From assembly GCF_000420705.1 (NCBI RefSeq), contig NZ_ATVL01000006.1, forward strand, positions 372,001 through 436,000: a DNA stretch of 64,000 bases. Reading direction: 5' to 3'. A program made the translations under genes and the position numbers. The notes under the pieces are model-generated. The model was not told the origin of the DNA and ran no database searches. It was given only the letters and a program-made list of their open reading frames with translations. Every line of letters begins with the position of its first letter. Within the stretch, counting starts at the first letter, position 1. This DNA is from Hymenobacter norwichensis DSM 15439 (GTDB lineage: Bacteria; Bacteroidota; Bacteroidia; Cytophagales; Hymenobacteraceae). Positions 43,122-52,031 of this stretch are shown here, piece after piece.

Positions 43122-44180
43122 ATGCGCAAACAGCCCTGGTTTTACGTGTTTGTCTTTGGCCTGGCTTTGTTGCTGGCCCTGTACACCCGCCTGATGATGG
43201 CCGAGCGTGCCGCGGATTTCTACCTGTTTGCCGACGCGCCGTTCTGGCTGTTTCTCGAAGCGTTACTGGTGGTATACCTGCTCGACCGCCTGCACCAGCA
43301 CGCTACTCGCCGTGGCCAGGCCAGCGAGCGGGCCGGCTACTACTTTGGGTTGCTGTGGCGGGGCGCAGTGCTTTTCATAGGGTTACTGCAACTGATGCAA
43401 GGAGCGCTCATTCTAACTCACATAGGCCGCGGCGACTACGGCACTTGGTATGAGTTTGTCCGTGGGTTGGCAGCGGCGGCACTGCTTTATTTGCTGGTGG
43501 GCAGCGTGTACCTGCCTTTCCTCTACCAGCAGCACGCCAGCCACGTGCGCCTAGCGCTGGAGCGGGCCGAGCAAGCCGTTACTCACGCTCGGCTCCGGGC
43601 CTTGCAGCAGCACGTTGACCCACACTTTCTGTTCAATAACCTCAACATTCTGGCTGCCCTGATTGAGCCGGACAATCAGCCAGCCCAAGACTACTTGGCC
43701 CACTTGGCTGGTTTATACCGCTATTTGGTGCGCACAGGCCAGCACGAAGCCGTACCTGTGGCCGAAGAGTTAGCTTTTGCGCACGATTACCAATTTCTGC
43801 TGACTCGTCGCTTCGGCCAGGCTTATGAGTTCATCCACGACGTGCAAGCCAGTGCCGACGACCTGCGCACGGGATTGGTGCCGCCTGGGGTGCTGCAAGA
43901 GTTGCTCACAAATGCCGTCAAGCACAATCTGGCCAGCCGGGCCCAGCCGTTGCGGGTGCGTGTACAAGTAACGCCAACCACCCTAACTGTGCACAATGAG
44001 CGGCGGCCCCGGCCCACACCTGCCACTGGGGAGGGCAGCGGTCTGGCAGCTTTGCGTAGCCGGCTTACCTTGCTAGCCGACGTGCCCGTGCGCATTGATG
44101 ACACCCCCGATTATTTTGCCGTGACGCTGCCGCTCACTCCGGCCCTTGCTCTGCCTAGCCATGCGCCTACTGTTGCTTGA
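43122..44180 (+). CDS. LytS/YehU-type sensor histidine kinase
   Basis: About 352 residues from ATG 43122 (MRKQPWFYVF). Four TM helices fill the N-terminal 150 residues (YVFVFGLALLLALYTRLMM, FWLFLEALLVVYLL, LLWRGAVLFIGLLQL, ALLYLLVGSVYLPFLY). A coiled linker leads to the His_kinase domain LQQHVDPHFLFNNLNILAAL (phosphoacceptor His in DPHFLFN) and N-box ELLTNAVKHN. The C-terminal G2 box is short. It overlaps the LytTR regulator gene by 20 bp, so the two are translationally coupled. Confidence 0.9.
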   Translation: MRKQPWFYVFVFGLALLLALYTRLMMAERAADFYLFADAPFWLFLEALLVVYLLDRLHQHATRRGQASERAGYYFGLLWRGAVLFIGLLQLMQGALILTHIGRGDYGTWYEFVRGLAAAALLYLLVGSVYLPFLYQQHASHVRLALERAEQAVTHARLRALQQHVDPHFLFNNLNILAALIEPDNQPAQDYLAHLAGLYRYLVRTGQHEAVPVAEELAFAHDYQFLLTRRFGQAYEFIHDVQASADDLRTGLVPPGVLQELLTNAVKHNLASRAQPLRVRVQVTPTTLTVHNERRPRPTPATGEGSGLAALRSRLTLLADVPVRIDDTPDYFAVTLPLTPALALPSHAPTVA

Positions 44181-44922
44181 AGACGAAGAACCCGCCCTGG
44201 CGCTGTTGCGCCGTTTTGCTTTAACGTATTACCCGGCCGCTACCATTGTGGGCGAGTGCCAGCAGGTAGCCGAAGCAGCTGAATTTCTGCGCACCCATCC
44301 TGCTCCTGACCTGATTCTCTCAGACATTGAATTGCTCGATGGCAACGTATTCACTTTATTCAACCAAGTGACGGTGAGCAGCCCCTTTATTTTTGTGACG
44401 GCCTACGACCAATATCTGGTGCAAGCCTTCGAGCAAAACGGCATTGGGTACGTGCTTAAGCCTGTGCAGTACGCCTCCTTCGCGGCGGCATTACAGAAAT
44501 ACGAGCGGCTGCGACAGGTTATGCAGAGTGCGGCGCTACAACAACTAGCGGCCGCCTTGCCTCAGGCCGCCCCGGCGCCTCGCTACAAGCAACGGCTACT
44601 TAGCAAGTCGCGCCAAGGCGTGTATGTACTCGCTGTGGCAGACGTACTCTGTATTCAGTTGCGCAACGGGGTGGCCCATGCCCTAGACGGTAGCGGGCGC
44701 ACCTATCCATTATCTGAAACCCTGGCCCAACTAGAAGCGGAGCTTGACCCAAGAACTTTCTTTCGTTTGAACCGTAGCGAGTTGGTGGCCCTAGTAGCTA
44801 TTGAGCGCCTGGAACCCTATTTCAATGATACGCTGGCGGTGTATCTACGAAACCAGCCTGGTGCGCCGCTGGTAAGCAGCAGCCACCGTACGCCCGAACT
44901 GCGTAAGTGGTTAGCTGGGTAG
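44161..44922 (+). CDS. LytTR-family response regulator
   Basis: A 253-residue regulator from ATG 44161 (MRLLLLEDEEPALALL). Receiver: EDEE acidic cluster, phosphoacceptor Asp in LILSDIELLDG, VTAYDQYLV and Lys in VLKPVQY. LytTR domain: RLLSKSRQGVYVLAVADVLCIQ, then FFRLNRSELVAL. It is the cognate partner of the kinase whose 3' end it overlaps. Compared with the other LytTR regulator here it lacks the long Pro/Ala linker. Target genes are unknown. Confidence 0.92.
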   Translation: MRLLLLEDEEPALALLRRFALTYYPAATIVGECQQVAEAAEFLRTHPAPDLILSDIELLDGNVFTLFNQVTVSSPFIFVTAYDQYLVQAFEQNGIGYVLKPVQYASFAAALQKYERLRQVMQSAALQQLAAALPQAAPAPRYKQRLLSKSRQGVYVLAVADVLCIQLRNGVAHALDGSGRTYPLSETLAQLEAELDPRTFFRLNRSELVALVAIERLEPYFNDTLAVYLRNQPGAPLVSSSHRTPELRKWLAG

Positions 44923-45014
44923 TTCGGACGAGCAGCGAGGCAGTTGGTTCACTTGTTACCGGGCCACTATTTGTGGTAGCAGCCAGACAGCTGTTAGTGC
45001 AGGGAGGCAACACC

Positions 45015-45557
45015 TTAGGTAGTTTGTGAGGCCCAGGTTTGCTTGTTGATTTCAAATACGAAATTGAGGTTAGAAGCCTCCCCATAGTAGGCAACTTCCT
45101 GCTCGTCCACCTTGGTAGCGCCCAGGCGCTGAATAGCAGTTTGTGAGCGGGCATTGCTCGCCCCAATATGGAAGCGCACTGCATCCACAAATTGAAACAC
45201 GTAATCGAGCAACAGTCCTTTGACAGTTAAATTAATGCCCTTGCCCCAGGACTGTCGGCCGTAAAACGTGTAGCCAATGAGTATGCTATTCTCGTCGGCA
45301 TTGTATTCGTAGAGGCGGGTGCTACCTAAAATGGCTCCCGTAGCGTTGTTCACTACTTTGAAAGCGCCTCCACTCTGTAGGGCCCCCGCGAAAAAGTTAG
45401 TGAATACGGCACGTTGCCAGCGGTCCTTATTGGGGTGCTGCTCCCATATCAGCGGGTCGGCGGCCACCGCGTACAACTCGTCGAAGTCGGTAGGCTGCAA
45501 CGGAACTAGCGTAACGGCAGCGGATGATAAGGTGGGCTGTGAGTGGAAGGATGGCAT
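45015..45557 (-). CDS. GNAT-family N-acetyltransferase
   Basis: About 180 residues from ATG 45555-45557 (MPSFHSQPTL). RimJ/RimL-type features: AAVTLVPLQPTDFDELYAVA at the start, FKVVNNATGAILGSTRLYEYN, the acetyl-CoA loop YGRQSWGKGINLTVKGLLLDY and HIGASNARSQTAIQRLGA. Relatives with the ..WGKG.N motif acetylate varied small amines or protein N-termini. Substrate unknown. It is convergent with the LytTR gene. Confidence 0.85.
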   Translation of the reverse strand: MPSFHSQPTLSSAAVTLVPLQPTDFDELYAVAADPLIWEQHPNKDRWQRAVFTNFFAGALQSGGAFKVVNNATGAILGSTRLYEYNADENSILIGYTFYGRQSWGKGINLTVKGLLLDYVFQFVDAVRFHIGASNARSQTAIQRLGATKVDEQEVAYYGEASNLNFVFEINKQTWASQTT

Positions 45558-45914
45558 GCAGACAGAAGTATAGAATAATTGTAGCAAAACAACAGGGGCT
45601 ACGCATTTATCAGCGGCCATATAGTGGCTCGCACACCAGCATCCTTCAACATACTAAGTTCAGCGCCAGCCGAACCACCAATCGGTACTGAATAAGTGGG
45701 TAATAGGTAGTCTGCTTGGCTGCATTCATTGGCTTGTTTGCCGTCCGGCGCATGTCTCTTTGCTTAGTGCAGTGAGCCTGCCAGGCCGGCTCAATTAGTT
45801 TGCTTGCCAGTTCTACGCCTTTTGCAACGGGTGCTTGATTTGCGCATGATCATTCAAGTTCAAATAGTACGAGCTACGGGCGGGTACTGCACGGCTCGCT
45901 CTGATAACTATAGT
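45558..45914. other. Intergenic region
   Basis: A 357-bp gap between the GNAT gene and the small secreted protein gene. I see no repeat, terminator or credible coding frame in it. Confidence 0.45.
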
Positions 45915-46271
45915 TCAGGCCTGGATGCGCCGGCGGAGCACGTAATATGCCACTCCATCCCCGTCTTCTACCAGCACAAACGTACTCATCAGCTCCCAGC
46001 CCTGTCCATTCAGCCAGTTGAGTGCATCAATGGCAGAACGAAACTCCACCGCTTTGCCCGAGGCATCACGAAATAGATTTTCGGAGACAAGCTTCTGCTG
46101 CTGCCCATAATCAATCGAGACTACGTACCGCCCGTTTATCTTCTGCCGGGCCTTGAGTTGGCAGTACTCCTCTGTTCGTTTGTTAGTAGCTGGAATACCC
46201 TCCGGCGTTTGAGCATATGTAGCTGAGAGGGTGCCAAGAGCAAGGGCAGAAGCAACAAGTATCTTCTTCAT
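45915..46271 (-). CDS. Small secreted protein (DUF4177-like)
   Basis: A 118-residue exported protein: signal peptide (KKILVASALALGTLSATYA) followed by a compact alpha/beta domain. The C-terminal pattern ALNWLNGQGWELMSTFV...YYVLRRR resembles the DUF4177 fold (GWELVS...YFKR). The N-terminal strand KINGRYVVSIDYGQQQKL completes it. Function unknown. It is the last chromosomal gene before the island. Confidence 0.65.
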   Translation of the reverse strand: MKKILVASALALGTLSATYAQTPEGIPATNKRTEEYCQLKARQKINGRYVVSIDYGQQQKLVSENLFRDASGKAVEFRSAIDALNWLNGQGWELMSTFVLVEDGDGVAYYVLRRRIQA

Positions 46272-46426
46272 GATCAGTGTAAGCTAATTGGAATGTTAGC
46301 TCTACCGTCCAGAATCATACCATACTATCAAAGAGTGCCCAGCCAAGCCAGGCTAGTGGAAGCAGTAGACAAAAATTGCCGTCTATTCAACACAACATTG
46401 TGTAGGCTAGCACATAACTCAAAAGC

Positions 46427-46464
46427 AAATCAGCCGCCTGAACTACAGTTCAGGCGGCTGATTT
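46427..46464. terminator. Displaced tRNA-Gly terminator (17-bp stem)
   Basis: The arms 46427-46443 and 46448-46464 are exact complements with a 4-nt loop. It lies directly after the tRNA 3' fragment (minus strand sense), where the original chromosomal tRNA-Gly terminator should be. A similar but diverged hairpin follows the intact tRNA at 58930-58967. Confidence 0.75.
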
Positions 46465-46467
46465 ATA

Positions 46468-46515
46468 GTGAGCGAGAAACGAGGCTCGAACTCGCGACCC
46501 TCAGCTTGGGAAGCT
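46468..46515. repeat. Left attachment repeat (tRNA-Gly 3' fragment)
   Basis: Forty-eight bases identical to 58971-59018. On the minus strand it contains the last 45 nt of the tRNA, from the anticodon region to the 3' end (46471), plus three flanking bases; the 5' half is missing, so it is not a functional tRNA. Confidence 0.9.
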
Positions 46516-46627
46516 TAGGCACTGTATATACTGCGCATTATCAAAAGTGCTTCTCTGTGGCATTTGAGGGGATTTTCAATTATTTTAGTCTTGCCGTTTA
46601 TCATTGATATCTGCTTATTAATTACAT

Positions 46628-46649
46628 TTGTGTAATTCGTCGTGTAATT
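46628..46649. promoter_or_regulatory. Putative integrase arm-type site, left end
   Basis: TTGTGTAATTC, four bases, TGTAATT. The same arrangement with the same spacing occurs at the right end (58901-58922), with 19 of 22 positions the same. An inverted copy of AATTACAC (46662-46669) follows, just before the integrase ATG, so the set may also repress the integrase gene. Confidence 0.6.
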
Positions 46650-46673
46650 GATAAAACGACTAATTACACGCCT

Positions 46674-47987
46674 ATGAGCAAGACTACACAGCATAAGGAG
46701 GGCAAGGCTAGTGTGGAGGTAGTGTACTACACCAGCAATACACTTGCTGATGGGTCACACCCGTTTTTCGTTCGCATCACGAAGGACCGCAAGCGCAAGT
46801 ACATCGCTACTGGTTTGTGCATGCTTCCAAAACATTGGGACAAGGACGCAAAAAAAATTAGGAACAATTTTCCCAATCCCAGCGACCGGCAAACACTGAA
46901 AAATGACCTGCGGGCATGGGAGGAAAGATATGAAGAAGCTGCTGGTGAACTCGCTAAAGCCGATGAGCAGCATGATGTTCACTCGGTAGCAGCCCGCGTG
47001 GCTGAAAATCGAAGTAAAACTCGAAGTGGAAGGTTGTTGGCCTATTGTGACGAACTGAGTGATTCGTACCGTGCTATGGGTAAGGTGGGCAATGCCGGCA
47101 TCTATAAGGACCTACGCAATCAACTGTTCAAATTTATTGTGGCCGAGTGTAGGGTGGAGGATTTGCCTTTAGAACGGGTGAATCTGTCGTTTTGCGACAA
47201 GTGGGAGCGTTACCTGCGTTCAACAGGTGCGAAGGAAATCACCCTCTCCCTACGGTTCCGCACCTTGAGGGCTGTACTTAATAAAGCTATTGCCAACGGC
47301 TTGGCTAAAGTCGAACATTATCCTTTCGCTCGAACGGCAGCCGAACGCCACAAATTCAGTGTTGGCAAATTCGACGTGAGCACTACAAAACGAGCTGTAA
47401 GCCGTGATGCGATTCGGTTGCTGGAGGGCTTGACTCCTGACACAGCGCGGTTGCAATTGGCAAAAGATGTGTTCCTTTTTTCCTTCTATTGCGGGGGAAT
47501 CAACTTTGTGGACTTGGCGCAGCTTCGGTGGCGTGCGCTTACGGCCACTGATGCGAGCGCCACGACGTACCGATTGAATTATGTGCGGCAGAAGACACAA
47601 GGCAAGTTTAGCCTTAAGCTCTTACCGCCAGCTGCTGCGATAGTGGACAAATACCGAAAACTTACTCATGCCATACCGGACAGCTATATCTTTCCCATAC
47701 TTGACGTGGTGAAGCATCAGACGTCCACGCAGGTAAAGAACCGCCTTCACAAAGTTCTTGGGCAAGTCAACCAAGACCTCAAGGTATTGGCTCCGCTTGC
47801 TGGTATTGATACTCCGCTCACTACTTATGTAGCTCGGCACTCATTTGCTACTAGCCTGAAGTATAGCGGCGTGCCTACTGCTGTCATTAAAGAGACAATG
47901 CAGCATGCGTCTGAAGCGGTCACTGATCGTTATTTAAAGGAATTTGCTTCTGATATAATGGATGCTGCATATGAACAGCTATTATGA
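46674..47987 (+). CDS. int: Tyrosine recombinase/integrase of the Bacteroidetes mobile-element type
   Basis: A 437-residue integrase. N-terminal arm-binding region (VEVVYYTSNTLADGSHPFFVRITKDRKRKYIATGL), a SAM-like core-binding domain (about 110-220), and a catalytic domain with SFYCGGINFVDLAQLRW, the Lys in QKTQGKFSLKLL, TYVARHSFATSL (His-Arg box), MQHASEAVTDRYL (His and nucleophile Tyr). The first catalytic Arg is replaced by Gly/Ile, as in the IntDOT group, so this is not evidence of inactivation. It points inward from the left repeat. The next gene overlaps it by 4 bp (ATGA). Confidence 0.92.
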   Translation: MSKTTQHKEGKASVEVVYYTSNTLADGSHPFFVRITKDRKRKYIATGLCMLPKHWDKDAKKIRNNFPNPSDRQTLKNDLRAWEERYEEAAGELAKADEQHDVHSVAARVAENRSKTRSGRLLAYCDELSDSYRAMGKVGNAGIYKDLRNQLFKFIVAECRVEDLPLERVNLSFCDKWERYLRSTGAKEITLSLRFRTLRAVLNKAIANGLAKVEHYPFARTAAERHKFSVGKFDVSTTKRAVSRDAIRLLEGLTPDTARLQLAKDVFLFSFYCGGINFVDLAQLRWRALTATDASATTYRLNYVRQKTQGKFSLKLLPPAAAIVDKYRKLTHAIPDSYIFPILDVVKHQTSTQVKNRLHKVLGQVNQDLKVLAPLAGIDTPLTTYVARHSFATSLKYSGVPTAVIKETMQHASEAVTDRYLKEFASDIMDAAYEQLL

Positions 47988-48910
47988 GTCTAATAGAATT
48001 TCGTGCCGCTAGGCTCTTAGCTTCACAACCTCGTTTATTGTTCAGTTGGGCACAGGATGGCACACGAGAGGATTTGCAAAGACAGTTTAACAACGATAGC
48101 CTAACTACCAAGCACAAGCAAATTGGAGCATTACACGAGCTCTTTATAGCCGAACTGAGGTATAATTTGAAATTGTTGCACCCATCTGATGATAAGGCAG
48201 CACGTTACCTCAAAGTGGTAGAAGAAATCTTTGCTAGAGGTCTACAGCAACAGATCTTAACCCTGATAAAGGGTCTTGTAATACAAATTGGCTCAGAACA
48301 AAACAGTTCTAGACAAGGAATGACTCGTGATGCAATTGCGTGGTTGAAAATTCAGAATGGCTTGAAAGCAAGTGCTCTTCCTCTCAACAGTAATGAGAGA
48401 AGTTTACTTGGTGCTCTCTATGTTTTGGCGATTGGGGCAGTGAGGTATGTGCAAGCTGGCATAGAAGAAGTAAGGAACCAATATGACGTTTTGGAGCCGC
48501 TTCCATTAACTGACAAAGATTATAATGCTGCTTTACAGCAACCATTAGGGGCTAGAAGAGACGATACTCAAAACCAAGAATTTACGCTAGACACTTGGGG
48601 AGGATTATTGGAAAATGGCTTCACTGTCATAATGCTAAAGAATGTTTTAAGCCGGGTTATACCACCACTGCTTGACGAACAGGGTAAACCAACAGTGGAT
48701 AGTAAACCACGCATGTGGGCAGCAGTGGTGGCTGCACTCCGAGACGCAGAAAAGATTAGTAGAACTGATAATGCAGCGTTTCACCGCAACGTAGTCCGAG
48801 AGTTTGGCGACGTAGCGTCAGAGAGCCAATTACGAGTAGGATATAACGATAACAATCTAATTATGCGAGCCCTGCATAATAGTGTAAAAGGGCTAGTTAG
48901 CGATATATAA
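47984..48910 (+). CDS. Island protein of unknown function, coupled to the integrase
   Basis: A 308-residue, mostly alpha-helical, soluble protein with no signal peptide or TM. Its ATGA overlap with the integrase stop implies translational coupling. Visible features are long amphipathic helices (YLKVVEEIFARGLQQQILTLIKGLV; WLLENGF-like TWGGLLENGFTVIMLKNVLSRVI). I do not recognise the family. Its DNA is clearly more A/T-rich than the chromosomal flanks. A role in excision/integration control is suggested only by position. A 17-bp hairpin follows. Confidence 0.7.
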   Translation: MSLIEFRAARLLASQPRLLFSWAQDGTREDLQRQFNNDSLTTKHKQIGALHELFIAELRYNLKLLHPSDDKAARYLKVVEEIFARGLQQQILTLIKGLVIQIGSEQNSSRQGMTRDAIAWLKIQNGLKASALPLNSNERSLLGALYVLAIGAVRYVQAGIEEVRNQYDVLEPLPLTDKDYNAALQQPLGARRDDTQNQEFTLDTWGGLLENGFTVIMLKNVLSRVIPPLLDEQGKPTVDSKPRMWAAVVAALRDAEKISRTDNAAFHRNVVREFGDVASESQLRVGYNDNNLIMRALHNSVKGLVSDI

Positions 48911-48913
48911 GGC

Positions 48914-48961
48914 CTTATCACGTTTTCACGTTTTTTTCACGTTCCGTGAAAACGTGATAAG
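48914..48961. terminator. 17-bp perfect inverted repeat after the integrase operon
   Basis: The arms 48914-48930 and 48945-48961 are exact complements (CTTATCACGTTTTCACG on the left) with a 14-nt loop. It lies 3 bp after the stop codon and 63 bp before the HTH regulator gene, so it may end the integrase transcript or act as an operator for the regulator. Confidence 0.6.
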
Positions 48962-49023
48962 TTGCTGAGGACGTGCAGTCTATTTGCTGTCACTAAGCCG
49001 GTTTACATCCCCGGTGCGACCCT

Positions 49024-49359
49024 ATGCCAGCCCTAATAACTTCGGGAGTAGAGTACTCCCAAGTTTTGATTGACGTCGAGGACATCTTTCAAAAAGTTTT
49101 CAACCAAATAATAGCACAAGGCCCCGCCTTACCCGAAGTAGGAGGGATTGAACTAGCTCAAGAAATAACACGGCTAAGTAAGCCACGCATTTATGCGTTA
49201 GTTTCAGCGCGTGGTATTCCTCACGCAAAACGTGGTAATAAGCTCCACTTCCACCGAGCTGAACTGTTGAAGTGGATAAATAACGGTCGTCGCAATGAGG
49301 AAACTGGGCCTAGCATTTACACAGCTAAGCAAGGTCGTCGTCGTAAAACTGCTCAATGA
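49024..49359 (+). CDS. Helix-turn-helix regulator/excisionase-like protein
   Basis: A 111-residue protein with a winged-helix DNA-binding region of the MerR/excisionase kind (GIELAQEITRLSKPRIYALVSARGIPHAKRGNKLHFHRAELLKWI). It begins with a 40-residue acidic/hydrophobic lead. Such genes in Bacteroidota mobile elements act as excisionase or as regulator of replication genes. It overlaps the next gene by 4 bp (ATGA) and begins a three-gene coupled operon ending with the AAA ATPase. Confidence 0.75.
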   Translation: MPALITSGVEYSQVLIDVEDIFQKVFNQIIAQGPALPEVGGIELAQEITRLSKPRIYALVSARGIPHAKRGNKLHFHRAELLKWINNGRRNEETGPSIYTAKQGRRRKTAQ

Positions 49360-49799
49360 TGGCTGGGGATCAAATACCAATGGAAGCTCCAGCCATGGAC
49401 ACCAACACCTCTTGTTTTGATGAGCAAGCGCACCGTGCGGAGCTTGCTGACCTACGCCTATGGTTAGATGAAGAATTCTTCAACCTGGACTTAGGACGTA
49501 TTCCTCAAGACAGTAAACGGGTACGACTGCTAAAGTTATTGGCCCGTGCCTATGACCTTTACAATGGCCTAGTTACGCAAACGATCATGGAGGAGATGAT
49601 CGATGCGCTGGCACGGCAAGAGAACAAGCGTCTTAGAACAGAAATCGGGCTGCTTAAGCAAGAAAATGCCTTTTTGAGGAAGGAGGAAGCCTATCATAAA
49701 AGCGCCCTTAAGCAAGAACGAGCGGTTAATTGGGCCTACTTTGAATTGACTTCAAAATACTTGCCCAATACGCAGCAAGAAGGAGGAACCTCATCATGA
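49356..49799 (+). CDS. Coiled-coil protein of unknown function
   Basis: A 147-residue acidic protein with a C-terminal coiled coil (EMIDALARQENKRLRTEIGLLKQENAFLRKEEAYHKSALKQE). Overlaps its neighbours by 4 bp on both sides (ATGA), so it is translated with the HTH regulator and the ATPase. A start at ATG 49356 or at the later Met codons (49380, 49395) is possible. No family recognised; it may be a loader or partner of the ATPase. Confidence 0.7.
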   Translation: MMAGDQIPMEAPAMDTNTSCFDEQAHRAELADLRLWLDEEFFNLDLGRIPQDSKRVRLLKLLARAYDLYNGLVTQTIMEEMIDALARQENKRLRTEIGLLKQENAFLRKEEAYHKSALKQERAVNWAYFELTSKYLPNTQQEGGTSS

Positions 49800-50956
49800 G
49801 CTATGCAGATCGAGTGGATGCCTTCTTTCCTCGTCGTTTTACCCGGAGCGAAGAAACAGAGTACACAGGGCCCGACCGCACTGCATTGGTAGGTGATGAA
49901 GTGCGAGCCGACTCGGACGTACCTGAATTAGTACCTGTCGTGCGTATCAATGGGGAGACTTTCGCTGTGCGCGGGGACATTTCCTTCATCTCGGGTAAAC
50001 CCAAGGCGGGTAAGAGTGCTGTGAGTGTAGGTATGGCGGCGAGTGCCTTATTGCCCTTAGGTCATCAAGAGGATACCCTCTGCATCAGCGTACTACCAGC
50101 TAATGGGCGGCCTGTAATTATCGTTGATACGGAGCAGCCCAAGGCTAACACCAAAAAAACGTCTACTAGTATTTGCCGCATTCTGGGGCTAGAGCCCGCC
50201 AATCACCCATCGAACCTGAAGGTCTACAACTTTCGGAGTTACAAGAAGGAAGAGAAGTTACTACGGGTGAAAATTCTGTTTGAAACGTATCCAGACACCC
50301 ATCTGTGGATAATTGACGGCTTAGCCGACTTAATTGATGACGTGAATGGAGCTACTGAAAGTGGCAAAATTGTAGACTGGTTCATGATTCAAGCGACCAG
50401 GCTTAACACGACCATTATTCTGGTGGTGCATGAGAATCCGGGCAGCGACAAAATGCGGGGCCATTTAGGTAGTGAAGCAGAGCGCAAAGGCGGTGGGGTT
50501 ATCAACGTAGCCAAAAATCGAGAGGGAAACTACCACACGATTAATAGCAAAATCCTACGCAATGCGCCTGATTTTGAAACGGTGTACTTCTCCTACTCCC
50601 AGGGCCGACGTTTTTTCGTGACTGATGGCCGAGCCGCGGCTCTTGTCTGCGCCGAAAAGGATAAAGATGAGCGAGACTTGGCCCGGCTATGTTTCCCGGA
50701 GGGTACCGACTCACTTCGTCACACAGAATTGGTTAAGCGCATCGAGAACCTGCGAAATGTGAAGGAAACAGCTGCAAGCAAGTGGAAGAAGCGAATGCTG
50801 GCGTGCGGCATGATTGTGAAACGTGAGGTAGAGCAAGATTACATCTTATCAGAAAGCTTAATGCTTGACCTACTACCTAGCCCAGGTTTCCAAGCAGATC
50901 TACCACTACACACCCCTTTCACTATGAGCATCACCTCACCTCGCGGGGCTGTATAG
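49796..50956 (+). CDS. RepA/DnaB-like AAA ATPase
   Basis: A 386-residue RecA-fold ATPase: Walker A FISGKPKAGKSAVSVGMAAS, an acidic strand VIIVDTEQPKANTKKTS, Walker B HLWIIDGLADLIDDVNGATE and sensor-like IILVVHENPGSDKMRGHLGSEAERKGGG. This is the hexameric helicase-type ATPase used for replication of small plasmids and satellites (RepA of RSF1010 type). A C-terminal winged-helix-like tail (LVKRIENLRNVKETAASKWKKRML) could bind DNA. It lies at the end of the HTH/coiled-coil/ATPase operon and suggests the element replicates after excision. Confidence 0.82.
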   Translation: MSYADRVDAFFPRRFTRSEETEYTGPDRTALVGDEVRADSDVPELVPVVRINGETFAVRGDISFISGKPKAGKSAVSVGMAASALLPLGHQEDTLCISVLPANGRPVIIVDTEQPKANTKKTSTSICRILGLEPANHPSNLKVYNFRSYKKEEKLLRVKILFETYPDTHLWIIDGLADLIDDVNGATESGKIVDWFMIQATRLNTTIILVVHENPGSDKMRGHLGSEAERKGGGVINVAKNREGNYHTINSKILRNAPDFETVYFSYSQGRRFFVTDGRAAALVCAEKDKDERDLARLCFPEGTDSLRHTELVKRIENLRNVKETAASKWKKRMLACGMIVKREVEQDYILSESLMLDLLPSPGFQADLPLHTPFTMSITSPRGAV

Positions 50957-50977
50957 AGCATGCGGGGTGAGGTGATG
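50929..50977. repeat. Inverted repeat overlapping the ATPase stop, possible origin or terminator
   Basis: CATCACCTCACC (50929-50940) pairs with GGTGAGGTGATG (50966-50977). Related words recur downstream (ATCACCTC near 51021, GGGGTGAAGTGGT near 51048). Repeats of this kind next to a replication ATPase could be iterons, or just a terminator. Confidence 0.45.
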
Positions 50978-51225
50978 TATCACTGGGCAAAGCACGCACA
51001 TAGGATTTAGCCTAACTACATCACCTCTACTCCTGCTTATACTATGAGGGGTGAAGTGGTATGATAAAACCAAGAATTCTGAATGCACAAATCAAACTGC
51101 CTAGATCTGGGCTGTGGATGATTTCTTATGCGTCCACATGAGCATGAATTTTCCTTTTCGATGATGATTTCAGAACGTTTGCGTGCGTTCGCGAACATTC
51201 ATAACAATAATTTCTCTGCCTTTTT

Positions 51226-51873
51226 ATGCGTAACATAAACCAAAACTGCATCCAGTGCGAAGAGCCTATGCAAGGCCGCGCCAACAAGAAATTTTGCTCA
51301 AATGCGTGCCGTGCACAACACTTCAGAGACAATCCCATAGAAACCGCTGCTGTAATCACGCAAGTCCAACCGTCGACTTTTCGTAATCCTCCGGTACAGT
51401 ATGCATCTCCTCCTATCGAGCACGCTCGAGTGATGCCATTAGCTGAAGAGGAAGACGACGATGAAGATGATGCCGACGATAGAATTCGTGCGAAAATTGC
51501 CCAGAAGCGCAAAGCCGAAGAGGATGTTGAACTCAGCAAAAAGCTTGATGGGCGTTACAGCAAGTTGGTAGATGAGTGCCTAAAAGCTGATGGTACGAAT
51601 TTCAACGACGACGACGATGACGAACTACAAGCATGGTTGGATGAAATAGATGATTTGATCGTCGATTACCGCAGCCATCCTGGTATAGATCTATCGGCTG
51701 GTTACGCTCGTGAACGTTTGGACGACCTTCACTGGCTACGTGACAAATTCAACCGTTTATTAGGAGAATGGGTAGACCAGCCTACCTCTTGGCGTCACAA
51801 TATCCAACCCGTTTATTTTGAAATGTCTACGAAGCGTAAGAAGCTATTACGTGCTCATCTGCTCTTGAAATAG
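51226..51873 (+). CDS. Zinc-binding acidic protein of mobile elements
   Basis: A 215-residue protein with an N-terminal Cys4 treble-clef motif (CIQC near 8-11, CSNAC near 24-28) then a highly acidic tract (EEEDDDEDDADD about 83-95) and a helical C-terminal domain (WLDEIDDLIVDYRSHPGIDLSAGYARERLDDLHWLRDKFNRLLGEWV). Proteins with this zinc-finger/acidic layout are frequent on Bacteroidota mobile elements; the function is unknown. It is convergent with the C39-like gene and ends before a 17-bp hairpin. Confidence 0.65.
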   Translation: MRNINQNCIQCEEPMQGRANKKFCSNACRAQHFRDNPIETAAVITQVQPSTFRNPPVQYASPPIEHARVMPLAEEEDDDEDDADDRIRAKIAQKRKAEEDVELSKKLDGRYSKLVDECLKADGTNFNDDDDDELQAWLDEIDDLIVDYRSHPGIDLSAGYARERLDDLHWLRDKFNRLLGEWVDQPTSWRHNIQPVYFEMSTKRKKLLRAHLLLK

Positions 51874-52031
51874 CTAGAAAACAGGCAATCACACGGATTA
51901 ATCACACTATCTGGTTGTCTGGCAGAGAGCAGCGCCAACCGCTTAACTAAGGCTCAGGCCGCTGGCTACCGCGGAGACGATGTACAGAGTATTTGGACCG
52001 CTGCCGCGAAAAATTTCAGCAGGGCTAGAGC

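Noticed and set aside
46440..46607. Second tRNA gene at the left end of the island
   Set aside because: Only the 3' 45 nt are present; the D-arm and 5' acceptor strand are missing, so it is a displaced fragment.
47466..47530. Integrase thought to be inactive because the first catalytic Arg is missing
   Set aside because: Integrases of Bacteroidota mobile elements (IntDOT group) lack this Arg and still work; the Lys, His-Arg box, second His and Tyr are present.
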